Of a DNA stretch of 64,000 nucleotides, positions 1 to 8,040 are shown one piece after another. The position numbers and the translations under genes are program-made. Position 1 is the stretch's first letter. Every line of letters starts with the position of its first letter. The notes beneath the pieces were generated by a model that did not search any database, was not told the DNA's origin, and worked only from the letters and a program-made list of their open reading frames with translations. This DNA comes from Amycolatopsis deserti (GTDB lineage: Bacteria > Actinomycetota > Actinomycetes > Mycobacteriales > Pseudonocardiaceae), in contig NZ_BNAU01000005.1 in assembly GCF_014653945.1 (NCBI RefSeq), positions 1-64,000 of the forward strand, read 5' to 3'.

Positions 1-232
1 GAGCCGCGGCGCCCGAGGTGGAGGCGCCATGCGCAGCGGTGCGCAGACGCGAGCCGGCCGTGCACTGCGCCCACGCCTCAGCCCGCCGAGGGCGCAGCAG
101 CCACCCACCCGGCGGCCCACCACGAACGGCCCGCCTAGCCCTCCCCACCCGGCAGGCCGGCCCCGCCAGCGCCACCCCAACGAAACAGCGCGTCCCCATC
201 CCTCATGGGCGCCAGGGGCGTCGGTCCCGTGG
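1..232. other. No gene recognised at window edge
   Basis: This GC-rich stretch lies downstream of the minus-strand oxidase-like gene that ends at 233. I see no convincing start with a ribosome site, no recognisable protein family in any frame and no RNA gene. It may be the far end of a gene cut by the window edge, but nothing in it supports a particular call. Confidence 0.5.
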
Positions 233-676
233 TCACTTGCGTTCGAACCGCACCACCTCCCGGTCCGGCCACCATGTCGTCGCCACCAACTTGTCGCCTT
301 CGACGGTCGTCACCACCGCCTGCTGGAGGTCCAGCCGGAACAGGTGGCTGGGCTGCATGTCGCCCTGGATGGCGTCCAGCACGGCCTTGTCGGTGATCTC
401 GATCGCGATCCCCGACAGCTTCGCGTCGCCCTCCGAGGACGGGTGTGCGTGCAGCGCGAAGCGGCCGTCGCGCTGCAGGTCGTGCGCTTTGCGGGCGCCC
501 CACATCGACCCGATGTACAGCTCGGGCTCCCGCAAGTCGACCTCGGTGCCGCTCACCCGGGGCGACCCGTCCCGCCGCAGAGTCGCCAGCACGTGCGTCT
601 CCGCGGCCGTCAACCGCTCACGCACCGCCGTCGCCAGCGCCGGTGCCTGCTCTTCGAATTCCCTCCAGTTGGCCAC
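233..676 (-). CDS. Pyridoxamine 5'-phosphate oxidase-like (split-barrel flavin-binding) protein
   Basis: A 147-residue protein with the pattern of the PNPOx-like split-barrel family. Residues 27-46 (THVLATLRRDGSPRVSGTEV) form the typical first strands, followed by the GSM-x-GARKAHDLQRDGR segment and a C-terminal half that checks 'IAIEITDK' and 'LQQAVVTTVEGDK'. Members bind FMN or F420 and reduce or oxidise small molecules, and many are of unknown substrate. I chose GTG at 676 because the family fold begins immediately after it and no ATG is available; the open frame runs much further upstream, but that part overlaps the divergent methyltransferase and has no family resemblance. No clear Shine-Dalgarno precedes the start, so translation may be leaderless. 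The substrate cannot be told from sequence. Confidence 0.8.
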   Translation of the reverse strand: MANWREFEEQAPALATAVRERLTAAETHVLATLRRDGSPRVSGTEVDLREPELYIGSMWGARKAHDLQRDGRFALHAHPSSEGDAKLSGIAIEITDKAVLDAIQGDMQPSHLFRLDLQQAVVTTVEGDKLVATTWWPDREVVRFERK

Positions 677-748
677 GTCCGGAGTGTGCCAGGGGGTACC
701 GACAAAAACCGGGCGCGTGCCGGTCACCCGGACGGATAAAGTGCGACC

Positions 749-1474
749 GTGCCCGACGCGATCTTCGCCCACGCCCGTCTCGCCCCGATCTACGACACCT
801 TCGACGGCGAGCGCGACGACCTCGACCTGTACCTGTCGATCGCCGACGAGCTGAAGGCCGAACACGTGCTGGACGTCGGTTGCGGCACGGGCAGCCTGGC
901 CGTCCTGCTCGCCGCGACGGGCCGCACCGTCGTGGGCGTCGACCCGGCGGAGGCGTCGCTGGCGGTCGCCCGCGCCAAGGACCCGGACGGGAAGGTCACG
1001 TGGATCCACGGCGACGCCACGGATCTGCCGCCGGCGGGCGCCGATCTCGCTGCCATGACGGGCAATGTCGCGCAGGTGTTCCTCACCGACGACGACTGGA
1101 GCCGCACCCTCGCGGGCATCCACGCCGCGCTGCGACCGGGCGGCCACTTCGTGTTCGAGACCCGGCGCCCGGACCGGCGCGCCTGGGAGGACTGGGCCGC
1201 GACCAGCGAACCGCTCGTGCTCGACGTGCCGGGCACCGGACCGGTGGAGCGCCGCCTCGAGGTCACCGACATCAGCCTGCCGCTGGTGTCGTTCCGCTTC
1301 ACGTACCGGTTCCTCAGCGACGGCGAAGTGGTGACCTCCGATTCGACCCTGCGCTTCCGGGAGCGCGAGGAGATCGAGAAAAGCCTTGCCGCACAAGGAT
1401 TCCGCGTGAGCGATGTGCGCGACGCCCCGGACCGGCCGGGGATGGAGTTCGTGTTCCTGGCCCAGCGCGACTAG
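749..1474 (+). CDS. Class I SAM-dependent methyltransferase
   Basis: 241 residues. Motif I, VLDVGCGTGSLA, lies at about residues 40-51, an acidic residue ends strand beta-2 (VVGVDPAEASL), and 'MTGNVAQVF' plus 'LRPGGHFVFETRRP' match the later motifs of the Methyltransf_25/UbiE-like group. It should transfer a methyl group from S-adenosylmethionine to a small molecule that I cannot identify. The GTG at 749 has a -10-like GATAAA about 10 bases upstream and no ribosome site, so it is probably leaderless. It is divergent from the PNPOx-like gene and tail-to-tail with the HxlR gene: the two stop codons share the palindrome CTAG at 1471-1474, so there is no room for a terminator between them. Confidence 0.88.
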   Translation: MPDAIFAHARLAPIYDTFDGERDDLDLYLSIADELKAEHVLDVGCGTGSLAVLLAATGRTVVGVDPAEASLAVARAKDPDGKVTWIHGDATDLPPAGADLAAMTGNVAQVFLTDDDWSRTLAGIHAALRPGGHFVFETRRPDRRAWEDWAATSEPLVLDVPGTGPVERRLEVTDISLPLVSFRFTYRFLSDGEVVTSDSTLRFREREEIEKSLAAQGFRVSDVRDAPDRPGMEFVFLAQRD

Positions 1475-1869
1475 CCCGCCACCGCCGCCTTCGACTCATC
1501 GTAGGCGCGGCGCGCGGCCATCACGTCCTGCACCCGGCCCTCGACCAGCTCGATCAGCTCCCGCAGCCGGCCCGCGACCTCGGCGCCGAGCGGCGTCAGG
1601 CTGTACTCCACGCGCGGTGGGATCGTCGGCTCGGCCTCGCGGTGCACGAAACCGTCGCGCTCCAGCGCCTGCAGCGTCTGGGCCAGCATCTTCTCGCTGA
1701 CGCCGTCGACCTTGCGGCGCAACGCGTTGAACCGGAACGGCCCCTCGGCGAGCGCGGCCAGCGCGAGCGTGCCCCAGCGTCCCGTCACGTGCTCCAGCAC
1801 GCCACGTGAGGTGCACGCGCGCGCGAAGACGTCGGCGACCAGCTGGTCGTGCTCGGCGTCGCAACTCAT
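1471..1869 (-). CDS. HxlR (DUF24) family redox-type transcriptional regulator
   Basis: 132 residues forming one winged-helix domain (about residues 20-105), with the family run 'GRWGTLALAALAEGPFRFNALRR' and 'SEKMLAQTLQALERDGFVHRE'. Cys19, just before helix 1, is the position where YodB/QorR-type members carry their sensing cysteine; Cys3 is a second one. The gene is divergent from a quinone-oxidoreductase-like gene at 1991, the same arrangement as the QorR-qor2 pair described in Corynebacterium. By analogy it probably represses that gene and itself until oxidised by quinones or diamide-like stress. ATG 1869 was chosen because TATCCT (1877-1882, minus strand) sits 7 bases upstream, giving a likely leaderless start; a longer frame upstream would cover the operator region. 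Confidence 0.88.
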   Translation of the reverse strand: MSCDAEHDQLVADVFARACTSRGVLEHVTGRWGTLALAALAEGPFRFNALRRKVDGVSEKMLAQTLQALERDGFVHREAEPTIPPRVEYSLTPLGAEVAGRLRELIELVEGRVQDVMAARRAYDESKAAVAG

Positions 1870-1910
1870 GCCGTCAAGGATACCTGGTCGGACCCACGAT
1901 GCCCTGTGAT

Positions 1911-1956
1911 GGTACTTACCCTTGGTTGGCACTTACTAGAAGTTAGTACTAACTTC
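1911..1956. promoter_or_regulatory. HxlR operator region with perfect 18-bp palindrome
   Basis: The HxlR/oxidoreductase intergenic space holds GAAGTTAGTACTAACTTC at 1939-1956, a perfect 18-bp palindrome. Just upstream are two direct copies, GGTACTTACC (1911-1920) and GGCACTTACT (1928-1937), 17 bases apart. A -35-like TTGGCA (1926-1931) and a -10-like CTAACT (1949-1954) with 17-bp spacing put the palindrome over the promoter of the oxidoreductase. Operator function is inferred from position and symmetry. Confidence 0.7.
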
Positions 1957-1990
1957 GACAGCGCACGGACTTCCGAGAAGGAGCGAGAAC

Positions 1991-2842
1991 ATGACCATCG
2001 TCGTCACCGGCGCCACCGGCCAGCTGGGCCGCCACGTCATCGCCGGCCTGCGCGAAACGCTGCCCGCCGAGCAGATCGTCGCCGCGGTGCGCAGCCCGGA
2101 GAAGGCCACGGACCTGGGCGTCCAGGTGCGGGAAGCCGACTACGACCGGCCGGAGACGCTGGCGGCGGCGTTCGCGGGCGCGAGCAAGGTGCTGCTGATC
2201 TCGGGCAACGAGGTGGGCCGCCGGGTCCCGCAGCACCAGGCGGCGGTGGACGCCGCGACGCAGGCCGGCGTCGCTCACCTGGTCTACACGAGCGCGCCGC
2301 ACGCGGACGACACGACGCTGGTCCTGGCGCCCGAGCACAAGGCGACCGAGGAGATCATCCGGGCGTCGGGCGTGCCGTTCACGATCCTGCGCAACAACTG
2401 GTACACCGAGAACTACGTGCCGAACGCTCAGCAGGCCATCGCGAGCGGGGTCCTGATCGGCAGCGCCGGCTCGGGCCGCGTCGCCAGCGCCACGCGAGCC
2501 GACTTCGCCGCGGGCGCCGTCGCGGTCCTCACCGGCGAGGGGCACGAGGGCAAGGTGTACGAGCTGGCCGGCGACGTGGCGTGGACGTTCGACGACCTCG
2601 CCGCCGAGATCTCGGCCATCGCCGGCACGGAGATCCGCTACCGCGACCTGACCGCCGACGAGCACCGCGCGGCGCTCGTCGAGGCGGGGCTGCCCGCGGA
2701 GACGGCCGGGTTCGTGGTGGCGCTCGACCGGAACATCGCCGAGGGCACGCTCGCGGACGCGACCGGCGAGCTGGCGGCGCTGATCGGCCGCCCGACGACC
2801 CCGCTGGGCGAGGGGCTGGCCGCGGCGTTGAAGGAAGCCTGA
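1991..2842 (+). CDS. NAD(P)H:quinone oxidoreductase, NmrA/QorB (YtfG) type
   Basis: 283 residues, an atypical short-chain dehydrogenase. The nucleotide-binding turn is VTGATGQLGRH at residues 5-15, and the segment LRNNWYTENY is the hallmark of the QorB/YtfG (SDR_a5) group, which reduces quinones with NADPH by two electrons. The length equals that of the family. A good ribosome site (GAAGGAGCGAG) precedes ATG 1991. The divergent HxlR regulator and the palindromic operator suggest induction by quinone or electrophile stress. The substrate in this host is inferred from the family only. Confidence 0.9.
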   Translation: MTIVVTGATGQLGRHVIAGLRETLPAEQIVAAVRSPEKATDLGVQVREADYDRPETLAAAFAGASKVLLISGNEVGRRVPQHQAAVDAATQAGVAHLVYTSAPHADDTTLVLAPEHKATEEIIRASGVPFTILRNNWYTENYVPNAQQAIASGVLIGSAGSGRVASATRADFAAGAVAVLTGEGHEGKVYELAGDVAWTFDDLAAEISAIAGTEIRYRDLTADEHRAALVEAGLPAETAGFVVALDRNIAEGTLADATGELAALIGRPTTPLGEGLAAALKEA

Positions 2843-3345
2843 GGACTGTCCTATTTGGATGGAGTGGGTGGGTGGTCTGAGCGGCAAAAGACGGTGGCTG
2901 GCACGCCAGCACCGGCGCAGCGGTGGCGACACGGGCGCGGGCTGGCGAACACGGGCGCGGGGTGACGAACCCGGCGGCCGCGGTGGCAAAGAGCCCGGCC
3001 GGTGAGGAACACAGCGGCCGCGCTTACGAACCCGCACGCGGGGTCGCCGACACGGCTAACGGCCGGTGCGAACACACCGGCCGGAGGCGAACTCGGCAGC
3101 CGCAGTGGCCGGAAACCCCAACGGGTTGCCGCATGGCAGCCGCCGTGGCGGAATCCCTCAGGGGGCGCCACTCGGCAGCCGCGGTGGTGAACACCCCAGC
3201 GGGGTGACGGCCGACACACGCGAAGCCGACACGCGCGAAGCCCACACGCGCGAAACCCCCACACGCGGGGCCCACGCGCGCGAAGGGGCGAAGGCGCCGC
3301 GGCGGCGAAAGGCCGGGAGCCCACCGGGCAGCCACCGCGCTGTGC
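2843..3345. repeat. Degenerate short-period tandem repeats, no gene
   Basis: About 500 bp between two plus-strand genes with no credible protein family. It consists of drifting units of roughly 20 bp built around G(G/A)CGAACACGG and CGGCAGCCGC. It ends in a near-perfect run of 15-bp units (CACGCGCGAAGCC) around 3216-3290. Open frames exist on both strands only because the composition lacks stops, and they encode low-complexity R/A/G text. The core AACACGG resembles the arrays at 33.8 and 35.1 kb. Confidence 0.7.
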
Positions 3346-3357
3346 TTGACTTCGCGC

Positions 3358-4158
3358 ATGATCTCGGAGAGCACGTGCCCGGTTCCGGACGGGGAGTTGC
3401 ACGTCGAGCGGAGTGGGGCCGGCCCGGCGCTGCTCCTGATCCCCGGGGGGACCGGGGCGGCCGCCTCCTACCGGGCCCTCGCGCAGCGGCTCGCGGCCCG
3501 GTACACCGTTCTCGCCTACGATCGGCGGGGTCACTTCGGCAGCACGGACTCCTCCGAGGGGCCCCTGACCGTCGCGCGGCAGGCGGACGACGCGCGAGCC
3601 GTCATCGAGCACTTCGGCTACGGCAAGGCCCTTGTGTTCGGCAGCAGCGCCGGCGGCCAGATCGGGCTGGAACTGGCCATCCGGCACCCCGACGCCGTCA
3701 GCGGGCTGGTCGTCCACGAACCACCCACGGTCGGCCTGCTGCCGGACGCCGACGACTGGATCGCGTTCGCCGAGGAACAGGCGGCGCGCAGCGCGGACGG
3801 CGACGTTTTCGGAGCCTTCCAAGAGTTCCTCGCCTCCATCGCGGGCGCCGGACTGCCCCCGCTCAAGACCGTGCGCCTGCCGCACGAACACGAGTGGCGC
3901 CTGCTGTTCGACCGCGAACTCGTCGGCATCTACCGCTACGTGCCGGACCTCGACGCGCTGCGCCGCGGCCCGGTGCCCCTCGTGCTGACCGCGGGCGAGG
4001 ACAGCCGCGGCTACTACCACTACCGCCCGGCCCGCGCGCTCGCCCTCGAACTCGGCCTGCCGTTCGTCGAGCTGCCCGGGGCGCACCTGGCCCCCCAGCG
4101 GAACGCGGAAGCGTTCGCCGAGGCCCTGAACACCGTTCTCGCCGACCTGGTCCTCTGA
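3358..4158 (+). CDS. Alpha/beta hydrolase
   Basis: 266 residues. It has an HGG-less oxyanion segment LLLIPGGTGAA (26-36) and the strand DRRGHFGSTD. The nucleophile elbow G95-S-S97-A-G99 makes Ser97 the likely nucleophile; an acid lies in the 'LTAGEDSRGY' strand and the histidine in 'LPGAHLAP'. It resembles the haloperoxidase/epoxide-hydrolase-like branch of the fold, and the substrate is unknown. I preferred ATG 3358 to an in-frame TTG at 3346, since the latter would add only four residues. It stands alone between a repeat array and the small RNA at 4231. Confidence 0.82.
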   Translation: MISESTCPVPDGELHVERSGAGPALLLIPGGTGAAASYRALAQRLAARYTVLAYDRRGHFGSTDSSEGPLTVARQADDARAVIEHFGYGKALVFGSSAGGQIGLELAIRHPDAVSGLVVHEPPTVGLLPDADDWIAFAEEQAARSADGDVFGAFQEFLASIAGAGLPPLKTVRLPHEHEWRLLFDRELVGIYRYVPDLDALRRGPVPLVLTAGEDSRGYYHYRPARALALELGLPFVELPGAHLAPQRNAEAFAEALNTVLADLVL

Positions 4159-4218
4159 CCCGCCACGCCGAAACCTGTCGAGTTCCTGTGAAACGGGTCC
4201 GCGGCGCGGAACGCGCGC

Positions 4219-4224
4219 TATCCT
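4219..4224 (+). promoter_or_regulatory. -10 element of the C-rich small RNA
   Basis: TATCCT, six bases before the A at 4231 that begins the first hairpin leader, is a good actinobacterial -10. No equally clear -35 is present. Confidence 0.55.
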
Positions 4225-4230
4225 GAGTTC

Positions 4231-4362
4231 ATACGGCCGGTGTCATCCTCCCCAGTTTCACACCGGCCGGAGCTCCGGCGCTTACCTCCCCCTCGGGCGC
4301 TGGAGCGAGGCCCCCGGGCCGCGCCATCCTCCCCCAGTTTCGGCGCGGTCCGGGGGTTTTCT
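4231..4362 (+). ncRNA. 6C-type small RNA with three C-rich hairpin loops
   Basis: Three consecutive hairpins. The first pairs 4234-4243 with 4260-4269 (CGGCCGGTGT with ACACCGGCCG, perfect) around a 16-nt loop holding ATCCTCCCCAGTTT. The second pairs 4272-4281 with 4297-4306 (one G-U) around a loop with ACCTCCCCCT. The third pairs 4311-4325 with 4342-4356 (15 bp, one G-U) around ATCCTCCCCCAGTTTC and runs into TTTTCT, so it is also the terminator. Loops of six or so cytosines on adjacent stems define the actinobacterial 6C RNA (B11 of Mycobacterium tuberculosis), which acts by pairing its C-rich loops with G-rich mRNA sites. The known form is described with two such hairpins; this one has three. 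The 3' end meets the stop of the convergent amidohydrolase gene. Targets are not predictable here. Confidence 0.8.
4311..4362 (+). terminator. Intrinsic terminator of the 6C-type RNA
   Basis: The 15-bp GC-rich stem (4311-4325 with 4342-4356) is followed at once by TTTTCTC. It ends the small RNA and, read from the other strand, lies directly past the stop codon of the amidohydrolase gene at 4362. Confidence 0.75.
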
Positions 4363-5582
4363 CACTTCTGCGAACCGGGCGCGACCACCCGCACGCCGTC
4401 CTGCCACACCTCCCGGACCCGCCCGGGCAGCGCGGCCAGGTCGTAGGCGTCGCCGGACACCACCACCAGGTCCGCGCGGAACCCGGGCGCCAGCCGGCCC
4501 AGCGAATCGCCGTAGCCGAGCAGCTCCGCCGCCGACGACGTGGCCGCCGCGAGCACCTGACCGGGGCTCATGCCGGCCGCCTGCATCAACGGCAGCTCCT
4601 CGAGGTTCGTGCCGTGCGGGCCGACCCCGCTGTCGGTGCCCATCGCGATCTTCACCCCGGCCTCCACCGCGCGGCGCATCGAATCGGCGTGCACCTCGGC
4701 GACGTCCTCGGCCTTGCGGACCATCTCGTCGGTCAGCGCGGCACCGGCGCGGGCCGCGCGGATCACCGCGATCGGCGCGATCAGCGTCGGCACCAGCCAG
4801 GTGCCGTGCGCGAGCATCAGCTCGATCGCCTCGTCGTCGAGGTAGATGCCGTGCTCGATGGACCGGATCCCGGCCCGCACGGCGTTCTTGATGCCGTCGG
4901 TGCCCTGCGCGTGCGCCATCACCGCCTTGCCCTGCATCGCGGCCTCGGCGACCAGCACGTCCAGCTCGGCGGGCGTGAACTGGGTGTGCCGCGGGTCGTC
5001 GCCCGGGGACAGCACCCCGCCGGTGGTGCACACCTTGAGCACGTCGGCGCCCGCGCGCAGCAACTCCCGCGCCACCTTGCGCATCTCGTCCGGCCCGTCG
5101 ACGACCGTGGACGGCCGCCCCGGGTGCGGCAGCGTCAGCGGGACGCAGTGGCCCGAGGGCATCCAGTCGTCGCCGTGCCCGCCGGTCTGGCTGATGATGC
5201 CGATCGAGATCTCCAGCCGGGGGCCGCTGATCATCCCGTCCGCCTGTGCCTTCTTGATGCCGAGGTCGGCGCCGCCCGCGTCGCGCACCGTGGTGATGCC
5301 CAGTTCGAGCGTGCTGCGCAGGTTCCGCGCCGCCTCGTAGAACTGGTAGGAAAACGGTTTCTGGAACAGCTTGATCAGGCTGATGTCGGACACCGTGACG
5401 TGCACGTGGCAGTCGAACAACCCGGGCAGCACCGTGGTGCCGGTGCAGTCGACCACCTCGTCGCCGTCCAGCCCGGTGCCGATCTCGGCGACGCGGCCGT
5501 CCTCCACCACGACGTCGGCGTCGAACGGGTCGCTGCCGGTGCCGTCGAAGACCCGGCCGCCGGCGAACAGGATCCGGGTCAT
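4362..5582 (-). CDS. Metal-dependent amidohydrolase (prolidase/imidazolonepropionase-like)
   Basis: 406 residues of the amidohydrolase superfamily. The H-x-H metal pair is H59/H61 (FDCHVHV); a likely bridging Lys lies in VLKVCTTGG, further metal histidines in MAHAQG and SIEHG, and the catalytic Asp in MGTDSG. The strings 'CTTGGVLSPGDD' and 'APGFRADLVVV' are typical of the actinobacterial group annotated as Xaa-Pro dipeptidase or metal-dependent hydrolase. It cleaves C-N bonds in cyclic amides or peptides; the exact substrate is unknown. ATG 5582 overlaps the stop of the upstream M20 gene (ATGA, 5579-5582), so the two are translationally coupled. Both probably act on the same class of N-acyl or peptide substrate. 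Confidence 0.88.
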   Translation of the reverse strand: MTRILFAGGRVFDGTGSDPFDADVVVEDGRVAEIGTGLDGDEVVDCTGTTVLPGLFDCHVHVTVSDISLIKLFQKPFSYQFYEAARNLRSTLELGITTVRDAGGADLGIKKAQADGMISGPRLEISIGIISQTGGHGDDWMPSGHCVPLTLPHPGRPSTVVDGPDEMRKVARELLRAGADVLKVCTTGGVLSPGDDPRHTQFTPAELDVLVAEAAMQGKAVMAHAQGTDGIKNAVRAGIRSIEHGIYLDDEAIELMLAHGTWLVPTLIAPIAVIRAARAGAALTDEMVRKAEDVAEVHADSMRRAVEAGVKIAMGTDSGVGPHGTNLEELPLMQAAGMSPGQVLAAATSSAAELLGYGDSLGRLAPGFRADLVVVSGDAYDLAALPGRVREVWQDGVRVVAPGSQK

Positions 5583-6784
5583 GCGCCCACCCCGCTCAAC
5601 CGCCGCGCGGCCAGCGACGCGAGCAGCGCCGCGCCGTCGGCGACCACGCTGTCGTCGAACGATGCCTCCGGGGAATGGTTGTAGGGCGCGGAGTCGGGCT
5701 CGTCGGCGAAGGTCGCCCCGAGGAACACGAACGCGCCCGGGACGCGGTCGAGGACGCGGGAGAAGTCCTCCGATCCGGTGACCGGGTCGGTCGCCACCGA
5801 GAACCGCTCCTCGCCGAACACCTCGCGCACGGTCTCGGCGACGAACTCGTGACCGGCCGGATCGTTGACGGTGACCGGGTACTCGGGCGAGTAGGTGACC
5901 TCGGCTTCCAGGCCGTGGGCCGCCGCGATGTCCCGGCACAGTGGGACGGCCAGCTCCGCGACCCGCTCCCGCGCCTCCTTCGAGAAGCTGCGGATGGTCG
6001 CCTCGAAGCGGGCGTCCGGCGGGATGATGTTGCGCTGGGTGCCCGCGTGGAAGTTGCCGACGGTGACCACGACCGGGTCGAACACGTCGAACCGGCGGGT
6101 CACCATGGTCTGCAGCGCAGTGACCATCTCGCACGCGGCCGGCACCGGGTCGAGCGCCGCGTACGGCCGCGACCCGTGCCCGCCCGCGCCGATCACCCGG
6201 ACGAACAGCCCGTCGGCGGCGGCCATGATCGGGCCGGGCCGGGACACGAACTGCCCGCGCGGGATCATCGCCGACACCACGTGCAGCCCGTAGGCCTCGG
6301 CGACCGGGCGGCCGGCGGCCTCCAGCACCCCCTCGGCGATCATGTGCCCGGCGCCGTCGTGGCCCTCCTCGCCGGGCTGGAACATGAACACCACGTCGCC
6401 GGCCAGCCGGTCCCGGTGCGCCGACAGCAGCCGCGCGGCGCCGACGAGGCCGGCGGTGTGCAGGTCGTGCCCGCACGCGTGCATCCGGCCCTCGTGCCGC
6501 GAACTGAAGGCGGCCCCGGTGTTCTCGGTGACCGGCAGGGCGTCCATGTCGCCGCGCAGCAGCACCACGGGGCCGCCGCCGTCGCCGCCCTGCCCGCGCA
6601 GCACGGCGGTGACGGACGACAGCCCGGTGCCGGTGCTGATCTCCAGCGGCAGCCCGTCGAGGGCGGCGAGGACCGTCTCCTGGGTGCGCGGCAGGTCGAG
6701 GCCGAGTTCGGGAACCTGGTGGAGCGCGCGCCGGAGTGCCACGAGGTCGTCGGACAGCTCGCGCGCGTCGTGCCTGAGATCCAT
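5579..6784 (-). CDS. M20 family amidohydrolase/carboxypeptidase
   Basis: 401 residues, the usual length of the M20D branch (hippurate hydrolase, IAA-amino-acid hydrolase, HmrA). The first metal motif is RGDMDALPV, and the conserved metal cysteine and histidine follow in HACGHDLH. FQPGEEGHDGAGHMI carries the catalytic Glu pair, and the lid domain contains the dimer-contact string 'GGHGSRP'. It hydrolyses N-acyl amino acids with release of the free amino acid, in the cytoplasm. It is first in a two-gene operon with the amidohydrolase at 4362. No divergent regulator is present. Confidence 0.9.
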   Translation of the reverse strand: MDLRHDARELSDDLVALRRALHQVPELGLDLPRTQETVLAALDGLPLEISTGTGLSSVTAVLRGQGGDGGGPVVLLRGDMDALPVTENTGAAFSSRHEGRMHACGHDLHTAGLVGAARLLSAHRDRLAGDVVFMFQPGEEGHDGAGHMIAEGVLEAAGRPVAEAYGLHVVSAMIPRGQFVSRPGPIMAAADGLFVRVIGAGGHGSRPYAALDPVPAACEMVTALQTMVTRRFDVFDPVVVTVGNFHAGTQRNIIPPDARFEATIRSFSKEARERVAELAVPLCRDIAAAHGLEAEVTYSPEYPVTVNDPAGHEFVAETVREVFGEERFSVATDPVTGSEDFSRVLDRVPGAFVFLGATFADEPDSAPYNHSPEASFDDSVVADGAALLASLAARRLSGVGA

Positions 6785-6821
6785 TCCCCGACTCTAGAGC
6801 CGCGCGGCGCCGGACGGGAGG

Positions 6822-6869
6822 TCACGCGGCGATCGCGGCGACTTCGACGAGCGATTTGCCCGGTTTCGT
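6822..6869 (-). pseudogene. Possible C-terminal relic of a RidA-like gene
   Basis: On the minus strand, the 13 codons before a TGA at 6822 read PGKSLVEVAAIAA. This resembles the C-terminus of RidA/YjgF deaminases (typically P-x-x-LVEIEAVA). No upstream part of the family survives; the frame before it has no match. It could equally be chance, so the call is weak. RidA-type genes do often neighbour amidohydrolases. Confidence 0.2.
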
Positions 6870-6903
6870 CCTCCTTCCACTGTGGACACCGGCGCCGGGG
6901 TCG

Positions 6904-8040
6904 TCACCGGACCATGCGGAAGAACGCACGCAGTTCCGCAGCGAACAGGGCGGGCTGCTCCCACGCCGCGAAGTGGCCGCCGCGGTCGGGTTCGTTCCAG
7001 TGCCGGATGTCGGTGTAACGGTTGGCCGCCCAGCGGCGGGACGGGCGCGGCATCTCCTTCGGGAACACCGTGCAGCCGGCGGGCACGGTGACCGTGTCGT
7101 CGGTCGCCGTGGTGAACCACTCGCCGACCTGCCGGAAGCTCTCCCAGTACAGGCGGGCCGACGAAGCGGCCGTGCGGGTGAGCCAGTACAGGGTGATGTC
7201 GTCGAGCATCTCGTCGCGGGTCAGGACCGTCTCGGGGCGTCCGCCGCTGTCGGTCCAGGACGCGAACTTCTCCACGATCCACGCGCACAGGCCGGCCGGT
7301 GAGTCGGTCAGCGCGTAGCCGACCGTCTGGGGTCTGGTGGTCATCTGCTCGGAGTAGCCGGACTCGTGCGCGGCCGCGTGGCGCAGGTCCGCCAGCGCCG
7401 CCTCCTCGGCCGGGGTGAGGTCGCCGAACGTGGCCGGGTCCGGCGCCGCGATGGGCGGCATCAGGTGGATTCCGGCCAGCTCACCGGTGTCCTGCTGCCC
7501 CATGCTGGTGGTGACGCTGGTGCCCCAGTCGCTGCCCTGGGCGCCGTAGCGCTCGTAGCCGAGGCGGGACATCAGCTCGCGCCACGCGGCGGCGATCCGC
7601 TGCACGCCCCAGCCCGGTGCGGCCGGGCGGTCGCTGAACCCGTAGCCGGGCAGCGACGGGACCACCACGTGGAAGGCGTCGGCCGGATCCTCCGGTTCGG
7701 TGAGCAGCGGGATGGCCTTCTCGAACTCCAGCACCGACCCGGGCCAGCCGTGGGTGAGCACCAGCGGCAACGCGTGCTCGTGCGGTGAGCGGACGTGCAG
7801 GAAGTGGATGCCGACGCCGTCGATCTCCGTGCGGTACTGGGGCAGCGCGTTCAGGCGCCGCTCGGTGGCCCGCCAGTCGTACCCGGTGGCCCAGTAGTGG
7901 CACAGTTCGCGCAGGTAGGCCAGCGGCACGCCCTGCGACCAGTCGCCGACCGGCTCCTCGTCGGGCCACCTGGTGCGCAGGAGCCGTTCCCGCAGGTCGG
8001 TCAGCTCCTCCTCCGGGATGTCGATGCGGAACGGGATCAC
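6904..8040 (-). CDS. Epoxide hydrolase, EHN-domain family
   Basis: 378 residues. An N-terminal EHN domain (about 1-105, beginning IPFRIDIPEEELTDLRERL) precedes an alpha/beta hydrolase core. The core has the oxyanion HGWP at 97-100, the nucleophile Asp171 in GAQGSDWGTS and the histidine in RGGHFAAWEQP. The family opens epoxides to diols via an ester on that Asp, but many actinobacterial members have no known substrate. GTG 8040 is preceded by GGAGG at the right spacing and overlaps the previous stop by GTGA (8037-8040). It is therefore the last gene of the minus-strand operon that starts at 11113. Confidence 0.88.
   Translation of the reverse strand: MIPFRIDIPEEELTDLRERLLRTRWPDEEPVGDWSQGVPLAYLRELCHYWATGYDWRATERRLNALPQYRTEIDGVGIHFLHVRSPHEHALPLVLTHGWPGSVLEFEKAIPLLTEPEDPADAFHVVVPSLPGYGFSDRPAAPGWGVQRIAAAWRELMSRLGYERYGAQGSDWGTSVTTSMGQQDTGELAGIHLMPPIAAPDPATFGDLTPAEEAALADLRHAAAHESGYSEQMTTRPQTVGYALTDSPAGLCAWIVEKFASWTDSGGRPETVLTRDEMLDDITLYWLTRTAASSARLYWESFRQVGEWFTTATDDTVTVPAGCTVFPKEMPRPSRRWAANRYTDIRHWNEPDRGGHFAAWEQPALFAAELRAFFRMVR

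Noticed and set aside
2923..3207. 94-codon plus-strand frame in the first repeat array
   Set aside because: Low-complexity product from repeats, no ribosome site, and it is not linked to either neighbouring gene.
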